Assembly (NCBI GenBank): GCA_016787575.1
Contig: JAEUUO010000013.1
Location: 1 to 64,000, forward strand
Direction of reading: 5' to 3'
DNA length: 64,000 nucleotides
From: Saprospiraceae bacterium
GTDB taxonomy: Bacteria; Bacteroidota; Bacteroidia; Chitinophagales; Saprospiraceae
The notes below the pieces were generated by a model. That model was not told the DNA's origin. It made no database searches and saw only the letters and a list, made by a program, of their open reading frames with translations. Made by a program: the position numbers and the translations under genes. Positions 8,483 to 17,700 of this stretch are shown here, one piece after another (position 1 is the stretch's first letter; every line of letters starts with the position of its first letter).

Positions 8483-10434
8483 TCGGATTTAACTATTTTT
8501 TGATAATGAAGTTTACCACTGAATTCTCCCTCTATGAGATATATTCCAACTGGTAAATCAGGAATATCAATTTTATAATATTCACCAAAGTTAATAATAT
8601 TAAAGGGAACATCATTATTATTAATTGACAAAATCCTAATTTTGACTCCTTTATACAAATCCTGACCATCGATCCTTACAAAGAAATTCCCTGATTTCAT
8701 TGGATTGGGATAAACAATCATTTTATTTAGTTCGGATGAATCGTTTTCAACCAAGTCTTCATTAATTTCTTTTGATTTTTTAGCAGCCCTAATAGTACCA
8801 GTTTTGACCTCATAAGAATTTAAATAAACTGAGGCTCCTTCATTAATATAGACTCCTGGATTTAATGTTATTGTTCGGGCTTTAAAATTTTTACGGGAGC
8901 CATTACTGAATGTTTCTGAACAGCCAGTACCACCTAAAGTAATGTCATTTGCCCATTCATCTTTGTAAACTGCATTATAAACATCATTACAAAATGTCTT
9001 GTTCGCTGAATAAAATTTATTCACACTAAAAAGTTTAGCTTCTCCGGGTTGTAAGTTAACAACTCCAGTATTCAAATTTTCATACAAGCCATTTTGCAGG
9101 AATGAAACAACAGAACAAGTTTGTTTGAAATTAAAATGAAAATATTGTTCATTACTCATACTTTTATTCATTACCCAAAAATAAATATTATTGTTATTAT
9201 CAAGAAGAAATGACAATAAAATATTATTTATACTATATCCTGGTTCGGCAACAATAGGAGTTGATGTTAATACCTCCATAGCACTAACATCGCTAGTAAT
9301 GTTAGACCATAAAGAGGAAGTTGGAATTGATTCATTATATGCCGGTTTAACAGTGGATTGTATATTATAGTGGTAGGCATTGCTTAATTTACAATTTAAA
9401 ATTATCTTTTCGTTTTCTGTAAATTCAGAATGGATATTTGTAAGATGGTCAAAGGTAGCTGGCGTAATTGCTAAATCCCAAGAATTTAAACAACCATAGG
9501 TTCCAGAACCAAAAAGTTCATTAGTAGGCCAATATATTATTCCTTTTGCCCCATATGCCATCGCACTAAAAATTAGGTAATTAAATTGAGAAATATTATT
9601 GCCAGTTGTTACTGTATGATTAGGTATAATAAAAGGGGAATAAATCGGAGTTGGGATGTAAACAAATGGTAAACTATGCAGACTACTTTTTTTTGAAATA
9701 ATATCTAAATTATGGAAAAAATCATATGGCCAAAGTGTTGGATTATTGGGATCATTATTGATGTATAAAGGATGAGAATTAAAGGCTATGATATTTGGAT
9801 TTGTCTGATTAATATAATTCTCTACATAATTATTATAAGCAACATCTTGAGGTGTCCCTGGAGGGGATCCTAATCTTGCAACATCCGCATACATCGGTAA
9901 CAAACCAGCAAGCCTTAAAAAATTTGGATTAAAGTTGTAAATATCAGAAAAATATGATGCTACATAAGAAAAATGACTCGCATTTGGTTCATCAATTACA
10001 AAATATCCCAATATACCCGAATGATTACCAAAATAATTCAATGCTCCTTGGCTGTTAGTTTGATTATATACAGGGTTAGATCTATTGAATGTTAGGTCTG
10101 GGCTTTTTACTAACATTTTAATATCTAAGTCTCTTGAATTATCTAAGAATACCTTTGAAGGTGGAGGATTATTGTTCCATCTTTGTTCCTGAGGTTTAAA
10201 TAGTTGCCAATCAGGAATCATGCTATTAATTTTGTTCTTCTTAAAATACCGAATAAATTCATAATCATGCCCAACTATCCTATCTGATCCAGTAACTCCG
10301 GAATAATAAAAGCAATCTGTAGAAATATTATCAATTTCATAATTCCAAGAGGTAATTAAAAATTTATCAAATTGAGCCTGTATTCCAAATATCCAGAAAA
10401 GTGACAGATAAATTATTGTAATTTGCTTTTTCAT
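8476..10434 (-). CDS. T9SS-exported protein with TIM-barrel glycoside-hydrolase-like domain
   Basis: About 652 residues from ATG 10434; a start 36 bases earlier is in frame but would overlap the upstream gene and spoil the signal peptide (ending 'FWIFGIQAQ'). Residues about 20-400 look like a (beta/alpha)8 hydrolase-like fold: 'FDKFLITSWNYEID', 'ILGYFVIDEPNASHF' (Asp-Glu-Pro at the end of a strand), 'FSAMAYGAKGIIYWPTNE'. A beta-rich part follows. The C-terminus is a T9SS type A sorting domain ('MIVYPNPMKSGNFFVRI ... LPVGIYLIEG'). Family knowledge suggests a secreted or surface-bound glycan-active enzyme; the activity is not shown. It is second in a three-gene minus-strand operon, 4 bp after the tail-fibre-like gene and overlapping the methyltransferase gene. 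Confidence 0.75.
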   Translation of the reverse strand: MKKQITIIYLSLFWIFGIQAQFDKFLITSWNYEIDNISTDCFYYSGVTGSDRIVGHDYEFIRYFKKNKINSMIPDWQLFKPQEQRWNNNPPPSKVFLDNSRDLDIKMLVKSPDLTFNRSNPVYNQTNSQGALNYFGNHSGILGYFVIDEPNASHFSYVASYFSDIYNFNPNFLRLAGLLPMYADVARLGSPPGTPQDVAYNNYVENYINQTNPNIIAFNSHPLYINNDPNNPTLWPYDFFHNLDIISKKSSLHSLPFVYIPTPIYSPFIIPNHTVTTGNNISQFNYLIFSAMAYGAKGIIYWPTNELFGSGTYGCLNSWDLAITPATFDHLTNIHSEFTENEKIILNCKLSNAYHYNIQSTVKPAYNESIPTSSLWSNITSDVSAMEVLTSTPIVAEPGYSINNILLSFLLDNNNNIYFWVMNKSMSNEQYFHFNFKQTCSVVSFLQNGLYENLNTGVVNLQPGEAKLFSVNKFYSANKTFCNDVYNAVYKDEWANDITLGGTGCSETFSNGSRKNFKARTITLNPGVYINEGASVYLNSYEVKTGTIRAAKKSKEINEDLVENDSSELNKMIVYPNPMKSGNFFVRIDGQDLYKGVKIRILSINNNDVPFNIINFGEYYKIDIPDLPVGIYLIEGEFSGKLHYQKIVKSEW

Positions 10435-10438
10435 AATC

Positions 10439-11116
10439 TTAAAATTTAGATGCTCTATAAAGATTCTCAATTTTTGTGTTTAATTCCTTATTTTCTATAT
10501 CTAATTTAATAATATATAGTGTCAATTCTTCGATTTTCTGTAATAGTTTACTTTGAATCTCCCCTAGACTTACCCCATACTTTACAATTTCTGCTTCAGA
10601 TGGTATGTCGGGTAAATGTTTATGTGTTTTGATAAAAGCTTCGACTTCACTTAGGCTCATAAGTTTATAATTTGGTTCGAATACAAAATCTGACCAACCT
10701 GTTTCAACGAAAACACTTTTAGCTCTTATTGATCCATTTACTGCTAATTTATGGTTTCCAGGATTAGTGGTCCCAATTCCTAATTTTCCATCATAAGTCA
10801 AAACCATTAACTGGTTAAAACTATTGATATTGCCCGCAGTTAACAAACTTCTAAAATTCAGTTGCCCTAGCCCGTTATTACCAAAATTAATTACACCATG
10901 TCCATTTGCATGACCAAATGTGCAATGATTAGAACCACTAATCATAAATGACCCGTTAACATCCAATTTTGCATTTGGGGATGACACTCCAACTCCAACA
11001 TTGGAATTTGCAGAAGTGCCAATGCCATTTACTCCACTCGGGACATAAAGCGTTTGACAAATTAAAGCATTGAAAAGTACAATAAGAATTGAACTAAAAA
11101 ATAATTTCTTTTTCAT
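10439..11116 (-). CDS. Tail-fibre-like exported protein with C-terminal coiled coil
   Basis: 225 residues with a signal peptide ('IVLFNALICQ'). Two modules of the type 'VGVGVSSPNAKLDVNGSF' and 'LGIGTTNPGNHKLAVNGSI' recall the head-domain repeats seen in Bacteroidota tail-fibre/adhesin-like proteins. They are followed by 'VFEPNYKLMSLSEVEAFI', 'HKHLPDIPSEAEIVKYGVSL' and a coiled coil ('LLQKIEELTLYIIKLDIENKEL'). This C-terminal arrangement is common in Bacteroidota cell-surface proteins and is related to the trimeric S74-type ends, but the Ser-Lys peptidase dyad is not evident. It is probably a trimeric exported fibre. It is the first gene of the minus-strand operon at 11116-7667. Confidence 0.75.
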   Translation of the reverse strand: MKKKLFFSSILIVLFNALICQTLYVPSGVNGIGTSANSNVGVGVSSPNAKLDVNGSFMISGSNHCTFGHANGHGVINFGNNGLGQLNFRSLLTAGNINSFNQLMVLTYDGKLGIGTTNPGNHKLAVNGSIRAKSVFVETGWSDFVFEPNYKLMSLSEVEAFIKTHKHLPDIPSEAEIVKYGVSLGEIQSKLLQKIEELTLYIIKLDIENKELNTKIENLYRASKF

Positions 11117-11893
11117 TTGTTTAATGTTAAATATGTTAAAAAATAAATTTTAATAAATTATTTTATTTGTATTCAAAAAGCAAATATTTTCTACTAATGA
11201 TCAATTAAATTTTTGTAATTTTGCCTAATCAATATTTATTGACTTCCCTTACTCCAAATATATATCCATATTATATTCCTATTAAATAGTAATAGTTAAA
11301 CACCCGAATATTTTTATTTACTTCGGAAATTCCTGATGAATAAAGAAATCATTTGTCCTATAATATTTAAAAATCCCCAATTCTAGCTCCTTGCTTTCTT
11401 TGGAGAAAACAAATGCAGCAAATTTTAATTTCTAAATTAAATATTTAAAGTTTACATTCAAATATTACTAAATAATTTAAATTATTCGATGACTAAAATC
11501 ATTTTATCAGATGATTTTTATTCGTAGAATTTATTTAATTATTAATCTGAAATGGAAACTGGTGCATTGATTCAAGTTTAAAAGACTAATACTATTCAAT
11601 TTACTATCTTAATTGTATGCATCCGGCGAAGTACATTTAAAGAAAAAAGAGCCTATATTAATATGAAGCAAGGTATGCGATTACGCAGATCACTTTTATC
11701 TTAAGAAAATTATAGTCGACTTGTTTTTCTTTTGGTGTAGATAATTATACATATACTAAGCTGGTATTTAGCTTTTTGATTTTAGGGGTCCGTGTCTCCT
11801 GCCAAGATTGCATTTCGCTATAAGGCAGATATTCATATCGCCATGGCTATATGTAATCTTGCAACTATTAAAATTCGCATCCTTTTCAGGTTT
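11117..11893. other. 777-bp AT-rich stretch without a recognisable gene
   Basis: The part next to the tail-fibre-like gene is very AT-rich and should hold the promoter of the minus-strand operon, although no clean TAnnTTTG box was found. The part from about 11630 to 11890 is less AT-rich, with short open frames but no recognised protein. It may be debris of the element whose integrase remnant begins at 11894. Confidence 0.6.
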
Positions 11894-12238
11894 TTAAATC
11901 TTGGTCAAGCTCAATTTATCCTGATATTCATTTAGAAATTCAACTGGTGGGTTCTTTAAATAAATCTCAGTTGTGGCAAGAGAAGAATGTCCTAACATTG
12001 AGCTTGTCGCATTCAATGGGACTTCTTTCATCATGGCATAAGTGGCGAACGAATGCCGACTGATTTACGAGGTTAGATGATTGTCAATATTACAAATCTT
12101 TGCCAGCTCTTTTAACCCCTTGTTATACATTTTCCTTGCCTAATGTACATCCTTATATAGATCAGATAACTGAGTATGTTTAATAAAGGGAAAGACAAAA
12201 TCTTCTTTTGTTTTTCCCTTTAAATAGATTGAAAAAAG
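11894..12238 (-). pseudogene. Decayed tyrosine recombinase (integrase), C-terminal part
   Basis: One minus-strand frame reads through 115 codons with two in-frame stops: TAG at 12140-12142 and TAA at 12065-12067. The readable parts are 'IYLKGKTKEDFVFPFI', 'ARKMYNKGLKELAKICNI' and 'ISRHSFATYAMMKEVPLNAT' followed by 'MLGHSSLATTEIYL'. These are the box II (RHSFAT) and GHxx...Y signatures of phage-type integrases, with the catalytic Tyr preserved. The TAA falls where related Bacteroidota integrases often have Tyr (TSYxxRHSF), so it is a simple nonsense change. The N-terminal arm-binding and box I Arg region is missing. No ATG opens the frame. It marks the right side of a dead island that begins at tRNA-Pro. 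Confidence 0.88.
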
Positions 12239-12320
12239 CTACTTTTAAGAATCGGTCATTTTAATATGGTAAGGCCGACCATTTTATTGTAATCGACAAT
12301 AAATTCCCCTCATTTTTCAT

Positions 12321-12328
12321 TATATTTG
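12321..12328 (+). promoter_or_regulatory. TAnnTTTG box just before the metal-efflux region
   Basis: TATATTTG lies 5 bases before the ATG of the His-rich protein. If used, the transcript would have almost no leader, so the true start may differ. No well-spaced -33 element is seen. Confidence 0.4.
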
Positions 12329-12333
12329 CACGG

Positions 12334-12726
12334 ATGTTTAAAAAGAGGCTGGCTATTTTCTTTCTTACACTTGCTAATGTGATTCTCATTGGCCATGACC
12401 TCATTCCACATCATCACCATGATAGCCTCGAAGAATTACTGGCTCATCACCATTCTGAACAGGATCAAACGGAACATGGATTAAGTCACTGGCTTTCACA
12501 TCTGATGCATTCGTCTGATGGACTTGCATTCTCTGCAAATCATTCTATAGGAAATTCATTTTCTAAACAGCAGCAATCAATGCCTGCCTTGTTGCCAGTA
12601 ATGAATTGGATAGATCTTGTTAGAATATCAGGCTCAATTCAAAAGCCACCTGAGGCTACTCGGTTGGTATCTTCGCTTAAATGCCTGCCTTCCGGACTGC
12701 GTGGGCCTCCTGCTCTTTTTTCCTAA
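12334..12726 (+). CDS. Small His-rich membrane or exported protein of a metal-efflux locus
   Basis: 130 residues. One hydrophobic segment (about 4-23, 'LAIFFLTLANVILIGHDLI') is followed at once by HHHH and then HHH, with more His down to about residue 70 ('HGLSHWLSHLMHSS'). The C-terminal half carries no recognised domain. Small proteins with this opening occur in Bacteroidota next to CzcCBA/CusCBA systems and are thought to bind metal; that link is inferred from context. It is first of the genes leading into the adaptor, pump and channel. It could be a periplasmic metal buffer or a sensor anchored by its N-terminal helix. Confidence 0.7.
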   Translation: MFKKRLAIFFLTLANVILIGHDLIPHHHHDSLEELLAHHHSEQDQTEHGLSHWLSHLMHSSDGLAFSANHSIGNSFSKQQQSMPALLPVMNWIDLVRISGSIQKPPEATRLVSSLKCLPSGLRGPPALFS

Positions 12727-12817
12727 GCAAATTCTTAATTGAAAATCAAACCCTTTGCAGTACTTACGTGCAAATGGGGAGATTTTATATTTATTCATTC
12801 AAATTAAATCATTTATT

Positions 12818-13059
12818 ATGAAAACAATATTTAGTAGCTGTTTAGTTTATTTATAAGCTGTTCAAACAATCAAAACAGCGGTCAAATGACTCCTGTTGGT
12901 ACACACCAGCATGCTGATGGCTCGACGCATGAAAATCATGAACACGATGAAAAACCAAATCAACAAGAATTTTCTGTTTCTCAAGATACTTTAGCTGTAA
13001 AAGGAGACAGCACCCGAAAACAAAATCATGAAGTTCATGATCATCCACACAAACACTAA
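12818..13059 (+). pseudogene. His-rich small lipoprotein gene with a frameshift in the signal peptide
   Basis: ATG 12818 opens with MKTIFSSCLVYL and stops at 12854. In the next frame, from 12853, the reading is 'ISCSNNQNSGQMTPVGTHQH' and then a His/Glu/Asp-rich chain ending 'EVHDHPHKH' at 13059. Joined, the two make a typical lipoprotein (hydrophobic start, 'FISC' lipobox) with about 65 mature residues able to bind metal. A single-base indel between about 12842 and 12853 explains the break. Either the gene is dead, or it is a sequencing error, or translation starts at the internal ATG 12886, which would leave an unexported peptide. Its place between the His-rich gene and the adaptor gene suggests a metal-binding partner of the pump. 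Confidence 0.7.
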
Positions 13060-13082
13060 CTGTATAAATATAAATTTCTGCT

Positions 13083-14576
13083 ATGGCTAACTACTTTTTA
13101 GCAATCTTAACAGGCCTTACTTTGCTAGGCGCTTGTACACACAAATCCGAAGTGCACGAACACGAACACGGACCGGAACCACTTGCTTACACGATCTATT
13201 CTGAGAAGCTGGAGTTGTTTGTTGAATTCAATCCTTTGATTCTCGGAGTGACTTCAAATTTTGCGACGCATCTTACTTTACTTGGGGAAAAGTTTCTGCC
13301 ACTGTCCGAAGGAACGGTCACAGTAAGTCTGCTTGTTGGTGGCAAAGGAATTAAACAAACAATTACAGAACCCACCAAACCGGGGATCTATCGTTTATCC
13401 TTGCAGCCAACAGTTTCAGGTACCGGTACCTTAATTTTTGATGTGGTTTCAAAAGACTTTACCAACCAAATAATTATTGACTCGGTTTCGGTTTACGACA
13501 ATGAACAGTTGGCTATGGAAGCGGCTTCTGAAGAAGCTGATGCAAATGATATCAGCTACCTCAAAGAGCAAGCCTGGAATGTAGAATTTGCCAATCAGGT
13601 CCTGACTAAAACAACCTTCAACAACATGATCAAAACCAGCGGACAAATTCTGCCTGCCCCGGGTGATGAACAACTTGTTGTAGCAAAAGCCAAAGGCATC
13701 GTTTTATTTTCAGGAAGCCATACCATTCTTGGGTCGAATGTGAGTGCCGGAACCTCACTTTTTATAATCTCAGGTGGAAATTTAACTGATGGAAATATTG
13801 ATTCACATTACAAAGAAGCTAAGCTTAATTACGAAAAAGCAAAAGCAGATTTTGACCGTGCAGCAGAATTGGTTAAGGATAAAATTGTTTCGCAAAAAGA
13901 TTTTCAACAAGCAACATTGGATTTTGAAAATGCTCGGATCGTTTTTAATTCCCATGCAAAAAATTATTCTGCAAAAGGACAAAGCGTATTTGCGGGCAGC
14001 CAGGGTTTTATTAAAAATATTTTCGTAACTGAAGGGCAATTTGTGGAAGCAGGAACTCCATTGGCAAGCATTTCAAAAAACAGGAAATTAATTTTACAGG
14101 CAAATGTTTCTCAGAAATATTTTCACCTGTTATCCAGTATTAGTTCAGCCAATTTTAAAACAACAGAAAGCGAGATCGTTTATAATACTCAACAGCTAAA
14201 AGGAAAATTGATTTCATATGGCAAAAGCGCAAATGCAAATTCTCCATTCATACCCATAGCATTTGAAATTGAAAATACTGGAAATTTAATTCCAGGCTCC
14301 ATTGCAGAAGTGTATCTCAAATCAAGCCCCATCCCAAATGCTTTGGTCATTCCACGAACTGCACTGGTAGAAGAACAGGGAAGCTATTTTGTTTATGTGC
14401 AAACCGGAGGCGAGCGATTTCAAAAACGGGAAGTAAAATTGGGTGCATCAGACGGACTGGTAGTCCAATTATTATCAGGAGTTGCAGTTGGAGAACGGGT
14501 AGTTACCAAAGGGGCTTACCAAATTAAATTGTCAACGGCTTCGGGGACACTTCCCGCACATGGACATGAACATTGA
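13083..14576 (+). CDS. RND heavy-metal efflux adaptor (CusB/CzcB-type membrane-fusion lipoprotein)
   Basis: 497 residues, longer than the usual 350-420. The lipobox 'LLGAC' (about 14-18) predicts an anchored lipoprotein; a His-rich stretch ('EVHEHEHGPEP') follows. Residues about 35-150 form an extra beta-rich N-terminal domain. Then come the barrel/lipoyl halves ('GQILPAPGDEQLVVAKAKGI', 'GFIKNIFVTEGQFVEAGTPL') around an alpha hairpin ('EAKLNYEKAKADFDRAAELV'), and the membrane-proximal domain ('IPNALVIPRTALVEEQGSYF'). The C-terminus again ends in His (AHGHEH). Such adaptors bridge the inner-membrane pump and the outer channel and can pass metal to the pump. It lies 200 bp before the pump gene, with a palindrome between them. 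Confidence 0.88.
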   Translation: MANYFLAILTGLTLLGACTHKSEVHEHEHGPEPLAYTIYSEKLELFVEFNPLILGVTSNFATHLTLLGEKFLPLSEGTVTVSLLVGGKGIKQTITEPTKPGIYRLSLQPTVSGTGTLIFDVVSKDFTNQIIIDSVSVYDNEQLAMEAASEEADANDISYLKEQAWNVEFANQVLTKTTFNNMIKTSGQILPAPGDEQLVVAKAKGIVLFSGSHTILGSNVSAGTSLFIISGGNLTDGNIDSHYKEAKLNYEKAKADFDRAAELVKDKIVSQKDFQQATLDFENARIVFNSHAKNYSAKGQSVFAGSQGFIKNIFVTEGQFVEAGTPLASISKNRKLILQANVSQKYFHLLSSISSANFKTTESEIVYNTQQLKGKLISYGKSANANSPFIPIAFEIENTGNLIPGSIAEVYLKSSPIPNALVIPRTALVEEQGSYFVYVQTGGERFQKREVKLGASDGLVVQLLSGVAVGERVVTKGAYQIKLSTASGTLPAHGHEH

Positions 14577-14580
14577 TCAA

Positions 14581-14709
14581 TTAATGGAACCTCTAAAAAC
14601 CCCTTATACTTCGTTACGCAATTTTTTTAAACACTTCATTTACGGTAGTAAACTCAGCGTTTAAAAAAATCGCAAGCCTCGTCTAAGGAGTTTTTAGAGA
14701 TTCCATAAA
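14581..14709. repeat. 129-bp imperfect palindrome (hairpin or MITE-like element)
   Basis: The left arm starts TTAATGGAACCTCTAAAAAC and the reverse complement of the right arm starts TTTATGGAATCTCTAAAAAC. The arms stay aligned for about 60 bp, sharing CTCTAAAAAC, CCTTA, TTTTTTTAAAC and TTTAC, and meet at a 4-base loop (TTTAC-GGTA-GTAAA). It holds no gene. In RNA it would form a long hairpin between the adaptor and pump cistrons. Confidence 0.9.
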
Positions 14710-14722
14710 GAAATTTGACAAA

Positions 14723-14774
14723 CTAACAACTATCAACTAACAGCTATCAACTATCAACCATCAACTACCAACTA
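14723..14774. repeat. Short tandem array of CAACTATCAACTAAC-type units
   Basis: About seven imperfect 7- to 8-base units (AACTATC, AACTAAC, AACCATC, AACTACC) run up to two bases before the ATG of the pump gene. The same words recur at 21440-21518 and 21629-21661. Confidence 0.8.
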
Positions 14775-14776
14775 TC

Positions 14777-17700
14777 ATGTTAAATAGAATTATACATTTC
14801 TCACTTCACAACCGATTGCTCGTTGTGGTGGCATCGGTTTTGTTAATTGCTTTTGGTAGCTATGTGGCTATGCGAATGGAAGTCGATGTGTTTCCGGATC
14901 TCACAGCACCAACCGTAGTGGTACTTACTGAAGCACATGGCATGGCACCTGAAGAAGTTGAAAAATTGGTAAGTTTTCCTATAGAAACTTCTGTAAATGG
15001 AGCAAGCCATGTGCGCAGAGTTCGAAGTTCGTCATCAGCCGGGATCTCCATTGTTTGGGTTGAATTTGAATGGAATACAGATATTTTCAATGCCAGACAA
15101 ATCGTAAACGAAAAAATAACTGCTTTTGCAGAAAAGCTTCCAGCAGGAGTGGGCAACCCGGTGATGGCGCCACAAAGTTCCATTATGGGAGAAGTCATGT
15201 TTATCTCCCTTACTTCAGATACCACTTCACTGATGAAACTTCGCACATTGGCAGATTGGACGATACGTCCTAGATTGTTGTCAACCGGAGGCGTTGCACA
15301 AGTTGTTGTGATGGGTGGAGAATACAAACAATATCAAATTTTGGCATCTCCACAGAAAATGACTTACTACAACGTCTCTTTAAATGAATTATTAACTGCA
15401 TCAGAACAAGCCAATGGAAATTCTTCGGGAGGTTTTTTAAATGAATTTGGGAATGAATACATCGTAAGAGGAATTGGCAGAACGAATGATTTAAGTGAGT
15501 TGGGAAAATCGGTTATAAAATCGTCTAATGGAAACGTGATTCGCATTGAAGATGTTGCTGAAATAAAAATTGGAGCAGCACCTAAAATTGGAGATGCATC
15601 TTCAAACATGCAACCGGCAATTGTATTATCCATTTCCAAACAACCCGCCACCAACACCCTCGAGCTCACTCAAAAGATTGATGATGCGGTGGCTGAACTG
15701 CAAAACAATCTTCCAACAGATATTCATATCAACACACATATATTTCGTCAGGCAGATTTTATAAATGCATCGATCAGCAACATAAATAAAACCCTGTTGG
15801 AAGGCAGCATTTTTGTCATCCTGATCCTTTTTTTATTTCTGATGAATTGGCGTGCAAGTTTGATTTCATTGCTTGCCATTCCGATCTCATTAATAGCCGC
15901 CATATTGAGTTTGCATTGGTTGGGATACACCATCAATACCATGAGTTTAGGGGGAATGGCGATCGCAATTGGTGCATTGGTGGATGATGCCATCATTGAT
16001 GTAGAAAATGTTTTTAAGCGACTCAAACAAAATGCCCTTAAACCAATGGAGGATCGCAAAGACAAACTTCAAGTAATTTTTGATGCATCGGTTGAAATCA
16101 GAACGTCCATTATCAATGCCACATTTATTATAATCGTAGCTTTTGTTCCGCTATTCTTTTTGTCTGGTATGGAAGGTAAATTATTGGCACCGCTCGGCAT
16201 TGCATTCATCGTTTCCCTATTTGCTTCACTCATTGTTTCAATTACCCTAACTCCAGTTTTGGGATCTTATCTTTTAACAGATGTAAGCATGTTGCAAAAA
16301 CAACATAAGGAAAGTTGGTTGGTGACAAAATTGCAAACAGCCTACACAAAACAACTTGAACACATCATGAAGTGGAAGAAAACAGTAATTGGTATTTCTG
16401 CAGCTTTGTTTTTTGTTTCGTTGTTTATATTATCCCAATTAGGGAGGAGTTTTTTGCCAGAGTTTAACGAAGGTTCGTTGGTAATCAGCGCAGTGAGTTT
16501 ACCTGGAATTTCATTAGAAGAAAGCAATAAACTTGGAAAGCAGGTTGAAAAAGCATTGCTCAGTATTCCTGAAATTAAAATCACGACACGGCGAACGGGA
16601 AGAGCAGAATTAGACGAGCACGCACAAGGGGTTAACTCATCGGAGATAGAAGCTCCATTTAATTTAAGCAATCGCAGCCGGGAAGCATTTATGACTGAGG
16701 TACGAGAAAAGTTGGCTACGGTGTCGGGTGTAAACATTACCATCGGACAACCAATCGGTCACCGTATTGATCACATGCTTTCAGGTACGCGTGCCAACAT
16801 CGCGATAAAAATTTTTGGTTCGGATTTAAATACCCTCTTTAGTCTTTCCAAACAAGTTAAAAGCTTCATTCAGCCTATTGAAGGTTTGGTTGATGTAAGC
16901 GTCGAACAACAAATTGACATTCCACAATTGCAGATTAAAGCAAAGCGGGACATGCTCAATCATTACGGGATAACAATGGGTGAATTTAACCAATTTATTG
17001 ACGTGGCTTTCGCAGGTGAGAAAGTTTCAGAAATATACGAAGGCAATAAAACCTTTGATTTGATTTTGCGCTTTGATGATGCAAATCGTGGCAGTTTAGA
17101 AAACATTCGAAACACCTTGATTGATGTTGGCGTAAGCAGCAATGATGAAATGGGGAGCACCGAATCACAGCCAGTCAATTCTCAATACCAATCGCACCAT
17201 CGCAGAATTCCATTACACTACATTGCAGATATTGTCAGCACCAGTGGGCCAAACACCATCAATCGTGAACATGTGCAACGCAAAACAGTTGTTTCAGCGA
17301 ATGTGGCAGGTCGCGACCAGAAAAGTGCAGTAGCAGAAATCCGGAAAACATTAAACAACAAATTAAAATTACCCGAGGGATATCACATTGAATACGGTGG
17401 ACAATTTCAGGCGGAAGCCGAAGCATCAAAAACTTTGATCATTACCTCCTTGCTTTCTTTGCTGATTATTTTTTTATTACTGTATCAGGAATTTAAAGAT
17501 GTAAAAGTAGCCGGCATCATTTTATTAAATCTTCCATTGGCCCTGATCGGGGGAGTATTTAGCATTTGGTTTACAAGCGGTATTATGAGTATTCCGAGTA
17601 TTATTGGTTTCATTACCTTGTTTGGTGTAGCCACACGAAATGGAATCCTACTGGTATCCCATTATAAAAATTTGCGCGAAGAAGGAATGAATTTATATGA

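Noticed and set aside
10439..11116. Reading the tail-fibre-like gene as evidence of a prophage
   Set aside because: The protein has a signal peptide and the C-terminal layout of Bacteroidota surface proteins; no capsid, terminase or lysis gene is near.
11640..11890. A plus-strand open stretch reading 'SPAKIAFRYKADIHIAMAI'
   Set aside because: It is short, has no start in a sensible place and matches no family I know; left as non-coding debris.
12886..13059. A separate small His-rich cytoplasmic protein starting at ATG 12886
   Set aside because: The lipobox and signal peptide lie just upstream in two frames, so a frameshifted lipoprotein explains the sequence better.
14860..15327. A 155-codon minus-strand frame opposite the metal pump gene
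   Set aside because: It lies wholly inside a conserved pump gene and its translation shows no domain; it is an antisense shadow.
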